Part shown: positions 1 through 10,336 of the stretch, in pieces
Layout of the letters: each line of letters begins with the position of its first letter
How positions within the stretch are numbered: the stretch's first letter is position 1
Source of the DNA: Poronia punctata
Lineage: Eukaryota > Ascomycota > Sordariomycetes > Xylariales > Xylariaceae
Assembly (NCBI GenBank): GCA_022579005.1
Contig: MU401497.1
Span: forward strand, 124,001-188,000
DNA length: 64,000 bases
Direction of reading: 5' to 3'
Made by a program: the position numbers and the translations under genes
The notes under the pieces: model-generated
Seen by the model: the letters and a program-made list of their open reading frames with translations, nothing else
Database searches by the model: none
What the model was told of the DNA's origin: nothing

Positions 1-840
1 GACTTGGGCCACCTTTGAGGAGGAGACGATGGCAACGACGGAGTCATGGGAGGTGCTACATGGTTAGGAGTTTAGGGGGGTTTTGTCTTTGAGGCGTTTG
101 GTGTGTTTGGGCGTTTGGTTCCGAAGTACTCGGCTTTGGCCTCGAGTTGTTTGTGATGGCCACTCGTTTCCGTAATGGAGGTTGTTTGATGGACATTGTC
201 AGTCTGGATATCCGACTTGAGGTATCTTGGGCTTCGGATGACACACAGCCTTTGATGTTTGCCACGAGTTTGTCGAGCACGGTTGGCTCGGCTCTGCAAG
301 AGGGTTGGTATGCCAAGTGTTTGAGATATTGACCTTGGATCAACATACAGTCTGCGAAAGACCGGGAGGGTTGTATAAATAATACTGTAAAACGTGGATA
401 GATCGACGTGGAACATTAATATATTGTTGTCGACAAATTCTTTTACCTTGTCGTGGCTTGCACTAACACTGCCAACCTGGCATATTACATATGTATCGAG
501 AAGAGATGCCGACTTGGTTGTTCGTCTCTCTGGGTCTTGGTCTGGGTCGGCCTACCTACCTAGTCTAGTCGGACATAGGAAAAGTAAATATGGGAAACCC
601 ATCAAATGATTAATAAATCACAACTGGCACGGAGGTACGATCTGACTTTGATGAACTTGTAAAGATGAACGGACTCATGTATGCATATCATGACATTTAA
701 CAGTAGAAAAGGTTGACTTGATATCGAGTTACTATTGCATAGGTAATAACCTCCCATCAACACCATCATCACTAATTATTTAACCCCCCTCCCCTTTCCC
801 CATTAATCCCCATAGGTAGGTAGGTAGGTAAAGTACCTAA
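1..840. other. intergenic, no gene recognised
   Basis: Only short overlapping frames occur here and none resembles a known family. A TAGGTAGGTAGG-type tract lies at about 814-832, just beyond the stop of the first gene. Any further members of the RiPP cluster would lie left of this edge. Confidence 0.5.
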
Positions 841-1498
841 TCAACAAGACCCAAAAACAACATTCCCAACCGTCCTAACAACATCGACATCGGGACCCTC
901 CAGAGCCCTATCAAGCATGAAAAGCGCACAATGCTTCGCATGATCAAAATTCGAAACTAGCAAATCATGTCTCTGGCCGGGAGTGGTGTATACATATGCC
1001 AGACGGATCAACATCCATGTACAATGCGTCATGTGTTCACGACCGGTCGTCCAGTATTTCGCGCCGACTTCGAAATCTGCCGCTATGGAGGAGAGGTCTG
1101 TTATGGGGTTTTGTTGGGTTTGGTCGTGCCAGTAGGGGAAGTTGTTGAAGTTACCACTTTGGTTGTTTTTGGAAGAGGAAGAGGCGGCTGCTTCGAGATA
1201 TTCGGATAGGCCGTAGCGTGGACATGAAGGGGGTAACCAGGCTTTGACGAGCTGGTCAAATGTGCAGTTTGCGGCGTGGGCGGATTCGAATGTATGGCCG
1301 CAGGAGAGACGGGGAAGGGCAGGTGGGGTTGTGGTTCTTAGGAGGAGGAGGAGGCGGATGTGCATGGTTGAGAGGATTATGAGGGCGAGGAGGAGGGTTA
1401 GGGTTAGGATTTGATGGATTGTGGGGAGGTAGAGGTATTGGTGGGAATTGAGGCGTGGGCGATTTTGAGGTCGTGGGAAGGGGGTTGTTGTTTTTTCA

Positions 1499-1539
<41 letters not shown>

Positions 1540-1668
1540 ATTGTCATTGTCATTGTCATTGTCGTCTGGTGGGATGGAGGTGTATGTTGTTATTGTTGTG
1601 GCTGTTGTTGATGATGATGTATTGCGCGGATATGGCCAGTGGAGAGGGAGGGATTTCCAGGATGGCAT
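841..1668 (-). CDS. divergent UstYa-like membrane protein with paired HxxHC motifs
   Basis: Single-exon gene of 275 residues. After an N-terminal cytosolic part holding an Asp-Asn dipeptide run (about residues 35-57, from a GTCGTT/GTCATT microsatellite), there is one membrane segment at about 85-110. The lumenal domain begins with a CG...C motif near 123-135, then a W-L-P-P-x-C motif (144-149), HMTHC at 212-216 and HAKHC at 243-247. Paired HxxHC motifs are the hallmark of UstYa/DUF3328 enzymes, which use them to bind copper and oxidatively cyclise RiPP peptides; that function is inferred here. The 3690-4565 gene shares the CG, W-L-P and both HxxHC elements, so the two are paralogues in a sub-family distinct from canonical UstYa. 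Being 6.4 kb from a repeat precursor suggests a role in maturing it. The start is the first ATG of the open frame; an intron in the N-terminal part cannot be excluded. Confidence 0.72.
1499..1563. repeat. GTCGTT/GTCATT hexanucleotide microsatellite, coding
   Basis: About ten copies of a 6-bp unit lie inside the 841-1668 gene and are translated on the minus strand as alternating Asp and Asn. The expansion stays in frame, so it changes only linker length ahead of the membrane anchor. Confidence 0.9.
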
Positions 1669-3689
1669 CGTGTAGGTATTCTATGCCGTTCTTGTTGCAA
1701 CCTTTGAGAGTGTGGGTTGATTTGGTTTGGTTTGGATCTAAAGTTGAAGTCGATTGTTAGATTTGATATGATGAGATGTGAAGATGGGGAAAAATGAGAA
1801 AGTGTCTACCTGTCTACCTGTCTAACCTAGTATCAATGCGAGGAGGAAGACTTGTTGTCGTACACGTAAAAAAAAACTACATGTTTAACAAGGTAGGTTC
1901 TATCTTCCCAAGTTCTTACTTTACGTTTACGCTGTTGGCGCAAGAAATTAGATTAAGTAGGTAGGTTAGGTTAGCTTAGCTTAGCTGAATAGAGGATATC
2001 ACGTTGACATTTCATTCATCAGCTGTGAAATAATGAATGACAACACAAGATGTCTACGATTCGCTTCTAGACTCGTTTCATTCTAGGTCACACGTCACGT
2101 ATTCCATCCTACTTTTGCTATCTTTCTTGTTGCAGATGTGAACTTAAGCATATATCCCCCGGTCCCCGGATCTAGATCCCCTAGAGGACCCTGCATTCGG
2201 AAAGCGTAATGTGACTGTCCTAGTAACTAGGTAACACGGACAGACATTGCCTAAGATATGGGAAGAGGTATGGATGTAGGTAAGTGAGTACATACCTAGG
2301 TAGGTAAGATGGAAATAAGGTTGGGCGAGATTCTCATCTTGTCATACTTCTGCATGTCTCTATATAAATCACGAGAGGACGGGAGGATGTTGAGATGTAT
2401 CTATACTTTGCCGCGTCTTTACACACACCCCCCTTTTCCATTGCGGCTTGATACTCGATGGTTAACTTGGTAGTATTCGGTGGTTGAAACAGAGTTTTTA
2501 TTCACGAGTATATTTTTACTACTAGCTAGTCCATCCCAAACAAGGGTGTCTGACTAACAAATCTATACTTGCAGACAGATATACCACTGATCAACAGGGG
2601 AAAGGTGTGCATGATGTGGTTGGGTCTAGACTCACCTACCTACCCCAACTTTTTACCCCAGATTTGGCTACCTACTTATGTATACATTTAACCTATATCT
2701 TGCCAAGGTAGACTTTTAGATGGCCAAGCAAGAATCTATTAATACTACAATACTGTAATTCCATGTTTGGATAGATAAAGCTGGAATCCAATTGGTCGGT
2801 ATGTATGTCGGGAAAGTATAGACCCGTCTTATTGTGACATGGCATTTAAACTTGAAGTCAACCTACGAGTACATACTTAACTTACCTATGTATGTAAGGT
2901 ATGTATATATGTATATATGTATGTAGGGTAGGGTCTTCCATGTGGCTAGAGCCCAGACCCGAAAACCGATGATGTTATGTACTTGATCTAGGTCTAGAAC
3001 TCTGGAGTCTGCACCCTTACCACCAGAAGTCACCGCACTAGGATCGTCTCGTCTAGGATCGTCTCGTCTAGGATCGTCTCGTCTCGTCTCGTCCCGCAAC
3101 GCGGAATATTTCATTCGTCTGGCATCATCTGCTGACAGACCCCTTATCAAAAAAAGGGAAATGAGGGGAAGAAAAGGAGGGGGAGGCGCATAAAAGGTTT
3201 TAACCTTAGTTGTTTGTTTGTGGCTGATTAGTAGGTTGACGTGCTTTGTTGTTCGCTCTCCGAAAACAAGCCACCGTTTGACTATCACCTCTTCCACTAT
3301 TGGTGCTCTTATACGTTTTGAGTTTCGGACAGCGGTTAGGTATCGAGGTTAGAGTTTCCCATACCTAACCTAAAGGCTAAGCGACATCGGTTGGAAAGCT
3401 TGATGGGACAGATTATAGATACGCACATGTAGATTTGGAGACGGGTACAAACAAGCGACAGCTATCAGTGAGGTAAAAAGGGCTTCTCTTAGGTAGTTCT
3501 TCTACCGTAATGTACGTAAAACTCCAACTGTACTCGTAGGTGCGATGCATGCCCATGATATCGAAATTGGCAGGCGCAATAACCCTTTTATCTCAGATAT
3601 ACATGGACGGTTTGAAAACACGACCAAAACTTTATGTGACTTGTCGTCTTATTATGAAGTACAGACTCCGCGGGTGATTATGATAACAA
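1669..3689. other. intergenic, short tandem repeats only
   Basis: No coding region is supported. The stretch holds several TAGGTAGG-type tracts and a 15-bp direct repeat at 3038-3082. The minus-strand frame over 2863-3297 is kept open partly by that repeat and resembles no family. Confidence 0.5.
3038..3082. repeat. 15-bp tandem repeat, three copies
   Basis: The unit CTAGGATCGTCTCGT occurs three times head to tail (3038, 3053, 3068) and is followed by extra TCTCG steps to about 3093. It lies between two UstYa-like genes. No function is evident. Confidence 0.9.
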
Positions 3690-4565
3690 CTAATTGCCCA
3701 TGATAGAGAGATCATGAACCTGATCGTGATCGTGGCCGTGGTCGTGGTCGTGGCCGTGTTCGTGCTCATGTTCATCCCCCTTTTCAACTGCTTCTATAGG
3801 CGTCGGCAACATGCCAGCCACTTTGCTATCCATAGCTTTCGAATCAAAGCTCCCATTCATGCGTACCTCGACTTCGATGAGAAAGAAATGGTCGGGCTTT
3901 TGTTGCAGAATGAGCTTTCCGCAGTGCTCGACGTGATGTAGAGTATCAAACCGAGCCTCCATAACCACACCAGTCTCTCCCATGCGCTTGTATTTCTGCC
4001 AGTAAAACGTACAGTGGGCCGCATGCCATTCCTGTGAGGCCCAGAAAGAGCCACCTTTAGGTCCCAGCTCTGCTATCTCGGACTTGGTGATGGGCATGGT
4101 GCCGTTTTCGTCGAGATGGTAACTCCACCGTCCGTCTGGTCCCGGTCCGGCATGGTCAAATCTGTTCGTGAGCTCGTCGTCGCGACACTCCTTTGGTAAC
4201 CAAGCTGCTGCCATCGAATCGTAGAGACAGCCAAGGGAATAGGCTTCTTCCTTTGAATGTCCGCAGAGGCAGAGGTTGAGGCCCTGCCGTAGTGTTTCCG
4301 GGCGATATACGTCGCTCTGGCGTGACGAGGCCCACCGGATCGGAAATGTCGTGTTGGCGACGAGGATCAAGGCGATGAAGCCCCAGACTGCGAAGAGAAT
4401 CAGGAGAGAATCGGCTATCATGTTGAGTAGCCGTCTCTTCTTATGCCGATCGGTAAATGGCCAGGTGTTTAGACTTCCTTTCTCTCGTCTGTACTCCCCC
4501 TCCGCCTCTGAAGATGATTCGGTGTCATCGTGTGCCGGTAGAAATGGTGATGTATCCGACGCCAT
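3690..4565 (-). CDS. divergent UstYa-like membrane protein with paired HxxHC motifs and His-rich tail
   Basis: Read from the ATG at 4565 (MASDTSPFLP), the protein has 291 residues. The open frame runs on to 4850, but that extension has no family character. An acidic N-terminus leads to a membrane segment at about 49-70. The outer domain then carries a CG...C motif (101-113), W-L-P-x-E-C (122-127), HAAHC at 181-185 and HVEHC at 211-215. The C-terminus (about 264-285) is a run of His alternating with Asp or Glu, which could bind metal ions. The paired HxxHC arrangement is that of UstYa/DUF3328 copper-dependent peptide cyclases; catalysis is inferred, not shown. It is a paralogue of the 841-1668 gene and lies 1.1 kb downstream of the canonical UstYa gene on the same strand, consistent with one RiPP cluster. 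No intron is needed in the domain. Confidence 0.78.
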   Translation of the reverse strand: MASDTSPFLPAHDDTESSSEAEGEYRREKGSLNTWPFTDRHKKRRLLNMIADSLLILFAVWGFIALILVANTTFPIRWASSRQSDVYRPETLRQGLNLCLCGHSKEEAYSLGCLYDSMAAAWLPKECRDDELTNRFDHAGPGPDGRWSYHLDENGTMPITKSEIAELGPKGGSFWASQEWHAAHCTFYWQKYKRMGETGVVMEARFDTLHHVEHCGKLILQQKPDHFFLIEVEVRMNGSFDSKAMDSKVAGMLPTPIEAVEKGDEHEHEHGHDHDHGHDHDQVHDLSIMGN

Positions 4566-5674
4566 ATTGTCCGTGTTGTTTTCCCGTAAGCTAGGAGCTA
4601 GGAGACATAAGTTGGGGTGTTCTACTTGGAATTCAAGTGCGAAGGAAGGACATCGGATGGAAAGCACAAGGTCAAGTTTGCGATAGTGCGAGTCGCCGTA
4701 AGAGGGGGCTGGTTGGAAACTGGGGATACTAACTATTCCTGCCATGGAGGAATCAGCGCCGACTCCGTCCCGGCCTTCTGAGCCAAGGTAGGTGATAATC
4801 ATTCTACCCCTCGTACGCCACCATGGCCTGCAGCGGCAACGACACGCCACTCTTCAGCTTTTGCTCGAGGTAAGCCAATGTCGGGCCGCGGGTAGGAGAG
4901 TGTCATCATGCCATGTTGTAGACGAGTCACATCATCTGCATAACCGCGTCGAATAAGTTAAAGCACCTAAAATGGATGTACTGCAGTTCGTCGACTCTCT
5001 GACCCGAGTATGGTAGCACGGCTGAATGTCCTCACCACGGAGGGATTGTAGGTATGTACTTTAGTCAAGGTAGACAAACGGTGCTCAAAATAAGCAACTA
5101 GGTATAGTTGGTCATGAGGTTACAATGGTGGCTTGGGCGAGTTAGGGCTAGGTTGATTGACCGATCCATCGGGCTTGCATATCGTCTAACCTAGAACCTA
5201 GAACCTGGGTCTATGTTTGAGGGGTTACAAAACAAAATGCTACCATCACATTCAATTGTTCACTTCATCTCTGGGGTACATGTTGTAGGTAAGGTAAGGT
5301 AAGGTAGTTGGATACGTCTACGTCTAAGGCATCGACAGGGACCTCGGAATCTTGAAATTTACTGTAGATACCAAGGTACCTACTAAGTTAGATACTTGCG
5401 TTACTCATCCAGTGGTGGGTTAAGGCACTTACGAGACATGGCCGATGTTTGTAGGTAGATGGGCCTATTGTAGGCGGAATAAACGAGGATTCAGGCAGTT
5501 GCGACTTCTTTCATTAGGCCAAATAGGTACTAAGAGGTAGGTACGAGGTACCTTAGGTATCTAACCTACATGTACCTACTATCTTACACGTACATGCATG
5601 TGCGTTGGGAAAGTAATCAAAGTCGCACCGCTGCAACATCAAGATAAGCCCAACGACGGCTGATGCTACCTCCT
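4566..5674. other. intergenic, no gene recognised
   Basis: Promoter side of the 3690-4565 gene and 3' side of the UstYa gene. It contains TAGGTAGG and AAGGTAAGGTAAGG-like short repeats (around 5285-5305). Nothing coding is supported. Confidence 0.5.
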
Positions 5675-6942
5675 CTATGCTGCAGGGTCATCGTTAAAGT
5701 TCACGTCTCCTTTCCGGCCGTCGGCGTGTAACAGACCGCCCGTCCCCAGCTCGTGCACCCCCAACGCCACCTTTTCACCCCCTTCTCTCAGTGCTTGCGG
5801 CACCCCGAACATGGGATGAACCAGCAGACCGGGCGTCGATGGATTGAACGAATGCTCAGCCATCCAGCCTTCGAACGGCTCCCATTTCACGCACATGCGG
5901 TTTCCTGTATCCTTTGACACGGGTACATCGTCGCTGTCGACGCTCGTCAGCTTGTTCTACCCCCAACAGGATGATTCACGTTACTTACTTGGTAGTCCAG
6001 TGGATAGGGATCAATGTTGGATCGGCGTGACACTGAACATATTGTCGAAGCCAGTCGAGACAGTGTTCTAGGTAAGGAGAGATCCAAGTCAGTCTATACT
6101 CCCCGTCTTGTCCATTATATTTGTCACTCACCTGCATGTCTCTTGAGGAAAAAGGAATCGTGATCAGAAAGATCGGGGTAGTAGTGATCTGCCCAGAGGT
6201 ATTTGTGTAGCCTCCGGACACAGTGTAGGCCGTGGAATGCCGATACGGTGACGTAGAAGCCGCTACCGTCGGCTAGCTGGATGATGCTGTCGTCGTTTTT
6301 GAATCCGCCCAGCTCTTCTTTGCTCACCCGCACCTCCGAGTCTTATCGATGTGGACGACGTTAGTTTTTCCCCTCTAGAAGCGGGCAACTCCCGATTATT
6401 GAAGCCATCTTTAGCCAACTTACGTTCCATCAGGCCGTCCCATGCATCCTCTAGTTCGGGACGGGGAGTCCCTGTAAAATGCGTGGGTTTGTGCTCATTC
6501 ACCGTCCCATTGGACGTGTATATGGCAAGAAGTTCGAATCGGTGTGGTTGATATGTTATTCTATCTCTGAGAGGGTCTGCAACTCGTCCAACTCGTCGTT
6601 AGCCCAGAAAAGGAAGAAGTAAAGGGGCTCTTTCTCGCCCTTTTCTCACTCACTCTGTTTCGGGATATTGTCTACCTCACCCGACGCCGTAATCGACCCT
6701 CTGGCGGCATACAGGGTGACAATTATGAGGTTGAGGGACAAAAGGCCCAAGTGAGCCACGATGGAGGGCCAGTGTATTTGAAGCCATGTCGACCAGACTC
6801 GCCAATGGGACATGCCACCCCATCGTGCTGTAGTACTGATGAGGTAGTTACTCTCGCTCTCTGCACCATCACGGCCGATGCTTTCTCTTTCCTGTTCGAC
6901 CTCCTGCTTTTCTGCGTCATTCAACTTTGAATACGATGCCAT
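5675..6942 (-). CDS. UstYa/DUF3328-family RiPP peptide oxidase (cyclase)
   Basis: Five exons fit with every phase closing: 6942-6654, 6576-6424, 6341-6132, 6067-5989, 5933-5675, giving 329 residues. The order is cytosolic N-terminus, one membrane segment (about 58-80), then the DUF3328 domain with the typical F-x-G-x-P and AWD elements, HGLHC at 184-188 and HAEHC at 216-220. The second motif is assembled across the exon 3/4 junction and is followed by the familiar LDWLRQ stretch. UstYa enzymes are type II membrane proteins of the secretory pathway; their paired HxxHC motifs bind copper, and they form oxidative crosslinks in dikaritin RiPPs such as ustiloxin, asperipin and phomopsin. The C-terminal tail (about 60 residues) is longer than usual and lacks recognisable motifs. 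The gene is divergent from the repeat precursor at 8057-8839, its likely substrate, and the two may share the intergenic promoter. The start was chosen because the upstream in-frame ATG adds only 23 non-conserved residues. Confidence 0.9.
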
Positions 6943-8056
6943 TGTTGATATTTGCTGTGAGAGACAAGAGTGTAGGGTGAAGAGTTTCGAAGAAGGAAGA
7001 GATGGCTTCAAAGTTCAGAAGCAGTCCCTAGAGTGATTACCTAGGTGATTGTAGTCATCCAAGAGAATAGTCCCCGGTACGACGTTAAAGCGACCAAAGC
7101 TTGGTTATGCTTACCGATATCTTGGCCATCTCTTACCCGCATACCAATACTAACCTCCCTGTCATCCATGGTGGAAACCCCTGCCGCCACAACACCATTG
7201 CGTCAGCCGCGATATGCAAGCTACTGTACCCCAACCACAAAGCACCAATGTCAACACTGACCTGTAGGATCATTAATAATAAACAGTCCGAGGTTCATGA
7301 GTCTAGGTACCGGAACCTGTTGTTATGAATCTGTCTATCTGCACACCCAGTAGACCCTTATTGGCTTTTCGACCGCTTACATGGTCACTTGATCGACTGG
7401 GAGACATCTCATCCGTAACCGGGACAATGCCATGCGATCTAGACTCTTATTCTACCCTTCATTTGTGGAAGGTGTCATTCTCGAGTAACATCGTCGTCGG
7501 TGTCCGGTCGTCTCAAAACGAAATCATGCATCGCTCTCCTGGTTCGATGTCTCAGAAAGGGAACCGGCCTTACGGTTTGAACTGCAATGTGGGCAGCTCG
7601 AACGGCATGATCTTCTCCTTAGCATACTCTCGCCGACTCGCAATGCTGCTAACACGGCCGATCGAATGAGGAGGTGCAGAATGGGCTATACCAGGCCCAT
7701 TCCGCCGTAGCCATCGCTGCAGAGCCATGAGCTCCCAGCAAAACCCACCCTCCGATGGCGGCGGCTTACCGTTCATGATGTCGCCACAATGGTAACATCA
7801 TACGAATCGCCTTGATGATGGAACCCCAGAGCACATCTCTACAGGTGGTGTGAGTTCGGAAGACATGAAAATCGAGTATGGCCATTGGAAGCAAATCGTT
7901 GGCACGACCGCCTTGTGGACTTGACATAAAAGGGGGCGAGGCCTCGCCCGAGTCATCGTGGGACATTGTCTTCACATCACAAAGCTCTTCTGCGAACATC
8001 CACTACACTATATCAGTAAACTTCAACTCTAGTCACTTCGGGCAATTCAAGTTACC
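6943..8056. promoter_or_regulatory. divergent promoter region between UstYa gene and RiPP precursor
   Basis: About 1.1 kb separates the two divergent starts, so shared control is plausible. A TATA-like CTATATCAG sits roughly 50 nt before the precursor ATG. Minus-strand frames at 7570-7776 and 7766-7999 and a plus-strand frame at 7325-7669 are open but I recognise no family. A GTAAGG donor-like site follows the 7570-7776 frame. I could not build a convincing gene. Confidence 0.45.
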
Positions 8057-8839
8057 ATGCAGCTTTCCAGCCTTTTCATCACCATGGCCATGTTGGCTAT
8101 TGGCGGGTTGTCCCTTCCTACAAGTGGTAAGACATCGGAACCCTCACAACAGACCAGACAATTGAGTTCTAACCATGTCTAACCGAGACGGATAGGCCAT
8201 ATGGAGCACGACCGTGCGGTGAATGCCGAGCTATGGAGAGAAGGTGTGCAGAATCAGAAGCGCGGTGAGGCTATTGTCCCTTGGAAAGAGGGTGTCCAGG
8301 AACGGGGTGAAGCTATCGTCCCGTGGAAGGAGGGTGTCCAGGAGAGAAGCACCGATAGTGTCCTATGGGAAGAAGGGGTCAAGCAGCAAAAGCGCGGCGA
8401 GGCCATCGTCCCGTGGAAGGAGGGCGTCCAGGAGCGGGGAGAAGGTGTGATCCCCTGGAAAGAAGGTGTCCAGGAGAGAGGCACCGACAATGTGCTCTGG
8501 TCCGAGGGTGTTAAACAGCAGAAGCGCGGTGAGGCTATAGTCCCGTGGAAGGAAGGTGTCCAGGAGAGGAGCACCGACAACGTACTCTGGTCCGAGGGAG
8601 TCAAACAACAAGAGCGTGGAGAGGCCATCGTCCCCTGGAAGGAGGGCGTTCAGGAGCGGGGCGAAGGTGTGATCCCCTGGAAAGAAGGTGTCCAGGAGAG
8701 AAGCACCGATAGCGTCCTATGGCAAGAAGGGGTCAAGCAGCAGAACCGACGTGAGGCTATTGTGCCGTGGAAAGAGGGTGTCCAAGAGAGGAACACTGAT
8801 AATGTTCTATGGTCTGAGGGTGTCAAGCAACAGAAGTAG
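8057..8839 (+). CDS. repeat-containing secreted RiPP precursor (UstA/KEP-like)
   Basis: Two exons, 8057-8126 and 8196-8839, joined by a 69-nt intron (GTAAGA donor, CTAAC branch sequences, TAG acceptor); 237 residues. Exon 1 is a classical signal peptide (MQLSSLFITMAM... to about residue 24). The remainder is almost entirely 14 tandem units, each with an invariant W-x-E-G-V: one degenerate first unit, eight type A (consensus GEAIVPWKEGVQER, 42 nt) and five type B (consensus STDSVLWEEGVKQQKR, 48 nt). Units end in Arg: three in KR, nine in ER, one in NR, and the last unit stops at Lys. This is the layout of fungal dikaritin and Kex2-processed repeat precursors, in which each unit yields a copy of a core peptide. 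The repeat region has no Tyr, Phe or Cys. A UstYa gene is divergent 1.1 kb away. Which residues form the core is unknown; V-P-W and V-L-W with flanking residues are the obvious candidates. Confidence 0.87.
8264..8836 (+). repeat. tandem core-peptide units, order A A B A A' B A B A A' B A B
   Basis: Type A units start at 8264, 8306, 8396, 8438, 8528, 8618, 8660 and 8750; type B at 8348, 8480, 8570, 8702 and 8792. A' units (8438 and 8660) carry GVIPW instead of AIVPW. The A-A-B block of 132 nt acts as a higher-order repeat. DNA identity between copies is high, with mostly silent differences, which suggests recent recombination under coding constraint. Confidence 0.92.
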
Positions 8840-10336
8840 GTGGAGGATGGTTTACTTACCTACCTCTACGTGCAGTACCTACCTTCCTGCCTCTTTCTTT
8901 ATCCAATTACCTTATCTACTCCTCTATCGGCCCCTTCTTCGAGCACAATTATCCTCCCAGGAATATTCATAAAGGCACGAGTCAACCTTGTTTTCAGTTA
9001 CAGAATAGTAAACCATCTCAAACAAGGTACCCGAGTGTTGCATCTGTGTAAAATACCATTATTGTCCGTGAGTGTATGTGCTTGTGTAGTCCCATGTCAC
9101 GGGCAGATGTCCTGGAAAGGACCGGGCCGAGCCATAGGTGGTTCATATTCAGGTTTCAACTTTCAACTTTCAAACCCCTGACATAAGTACGGGCCATTAC
9201 TTCATGTACCTGGGGCTCTACTACGAATGAGAATATTAGGGAAGAAACTAAATGTAGGATTAAGGGCGCAGTGCATCTTTCCTATCGTAGTGGGACGACA
9301 TCGAGGGAGTATCTTTTGGGCAATAAAAAGGTGCGATCTACTTATGAGTATGACGAGACGGCCTCGGGAGTTTACTCTTTGTAGGTAGATTTGTAAAATA
9401 CTGTGAGTAATAAGGTACTTACCTAAGGTAGTATTACAGGTTCGTAAGACCCCCACTAGGGCAGCAATCTACGAGTAGACGACCAATGAGGTGTGCCTTC
9501 CCCGGACATGGCAGGTAAAGGCAGGTAGATACCTGATACCTAGGTAGTAGATACAGTCCTGCGGTTCCTTCCAGCGTGGTGTCACACGGGAAGGAACGAT
9601 GGGGTTTAACTGGGCTGTGGACTATGCAAATACATAATCCCGAATGCAAAATATACCATGCGAAAACTTTCCCATTGTCCTATCACTATCATTGGCGTAT
9701 GAGGCACCACGCCCAAATGGATTTGCATTCCCACTTTCGTTCCATCCTCCAGCATTCCAGCAGGGCAATAAACACAGGTAAAGAAACAATGTGTGATTGT
9801 AGGGAGACGTCAAAGTCACCTACCTAGTTCCCATCAAAGACTTTGACTTGGATGAACATTGAAACGCAGAAAAAGCCCGACTATCTAAGTTTACCGGTGT
9901 CTCTAGAATACCGCCAACCTCCATGTCCGGGAGGCTTGGCGGGATGGGCGGGCCGCGGGCGGGTAATCAGAAGTTCAGAACCTTGTCGGTTACCGAGAAA
10001 TCCTTATTCAGCTTTACGTAGACTGTCCAATCGTCGTTTCTGACCTGACAGTGGCTGATCAGACCCTCGGGTTCAACTTACACGAGCCCGACCCAACCAC
10101 TTCGGCCGATGAAGACCCTCCTTGCGTAGGTGATTGAGATTCCTACCTGAGTCCGCCGCTAACCTAGGGATATGGGCGTTGGTATAAGATTCCACGTTGC
10201 CCCCGGGGGCATGTGGGGAACACCGAACACCTGATGTATGTCTTGGTAAACGACTTCGTGGACACCTCGTCAACAATACCACCACTGGGACCGGGCTCAC
10301 ACAACCCAGACGGCAGACAGCCTCCCCATTCCCAAT
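8840..10336. other. intergenic, no gene recognised
   Basis: 3' region of the RiPP precursor and upstream region of the glutathione transferase gene. Small frames occur on both strands without family resemblance. Nothing else is supported. Confidence 0.5.

Noticed and set aside
1395..1408. Telomere-like GGTTAGGGTTAGG
   Set aside because: Only two units, inside the coding sequence of the 841-1668 gene, where they encode Leu/Thr residues of the membrane segment.
3690..4850. Longer 386-residue reading of the second UstYa-like gene
   Set aside because: The extra 95 N-terminal residues are unlike the family; the internal ATG at 4565 gives the usual short acidic N-terminus before the membrane segment.
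8254..8628. Minus-strand repeat proteins opposite the RiPP precursor
   Set aside because: Open only because the plus-strand repeats are multiples of three. They lack a signal peptide and splice context, whereas the plus strand has both.
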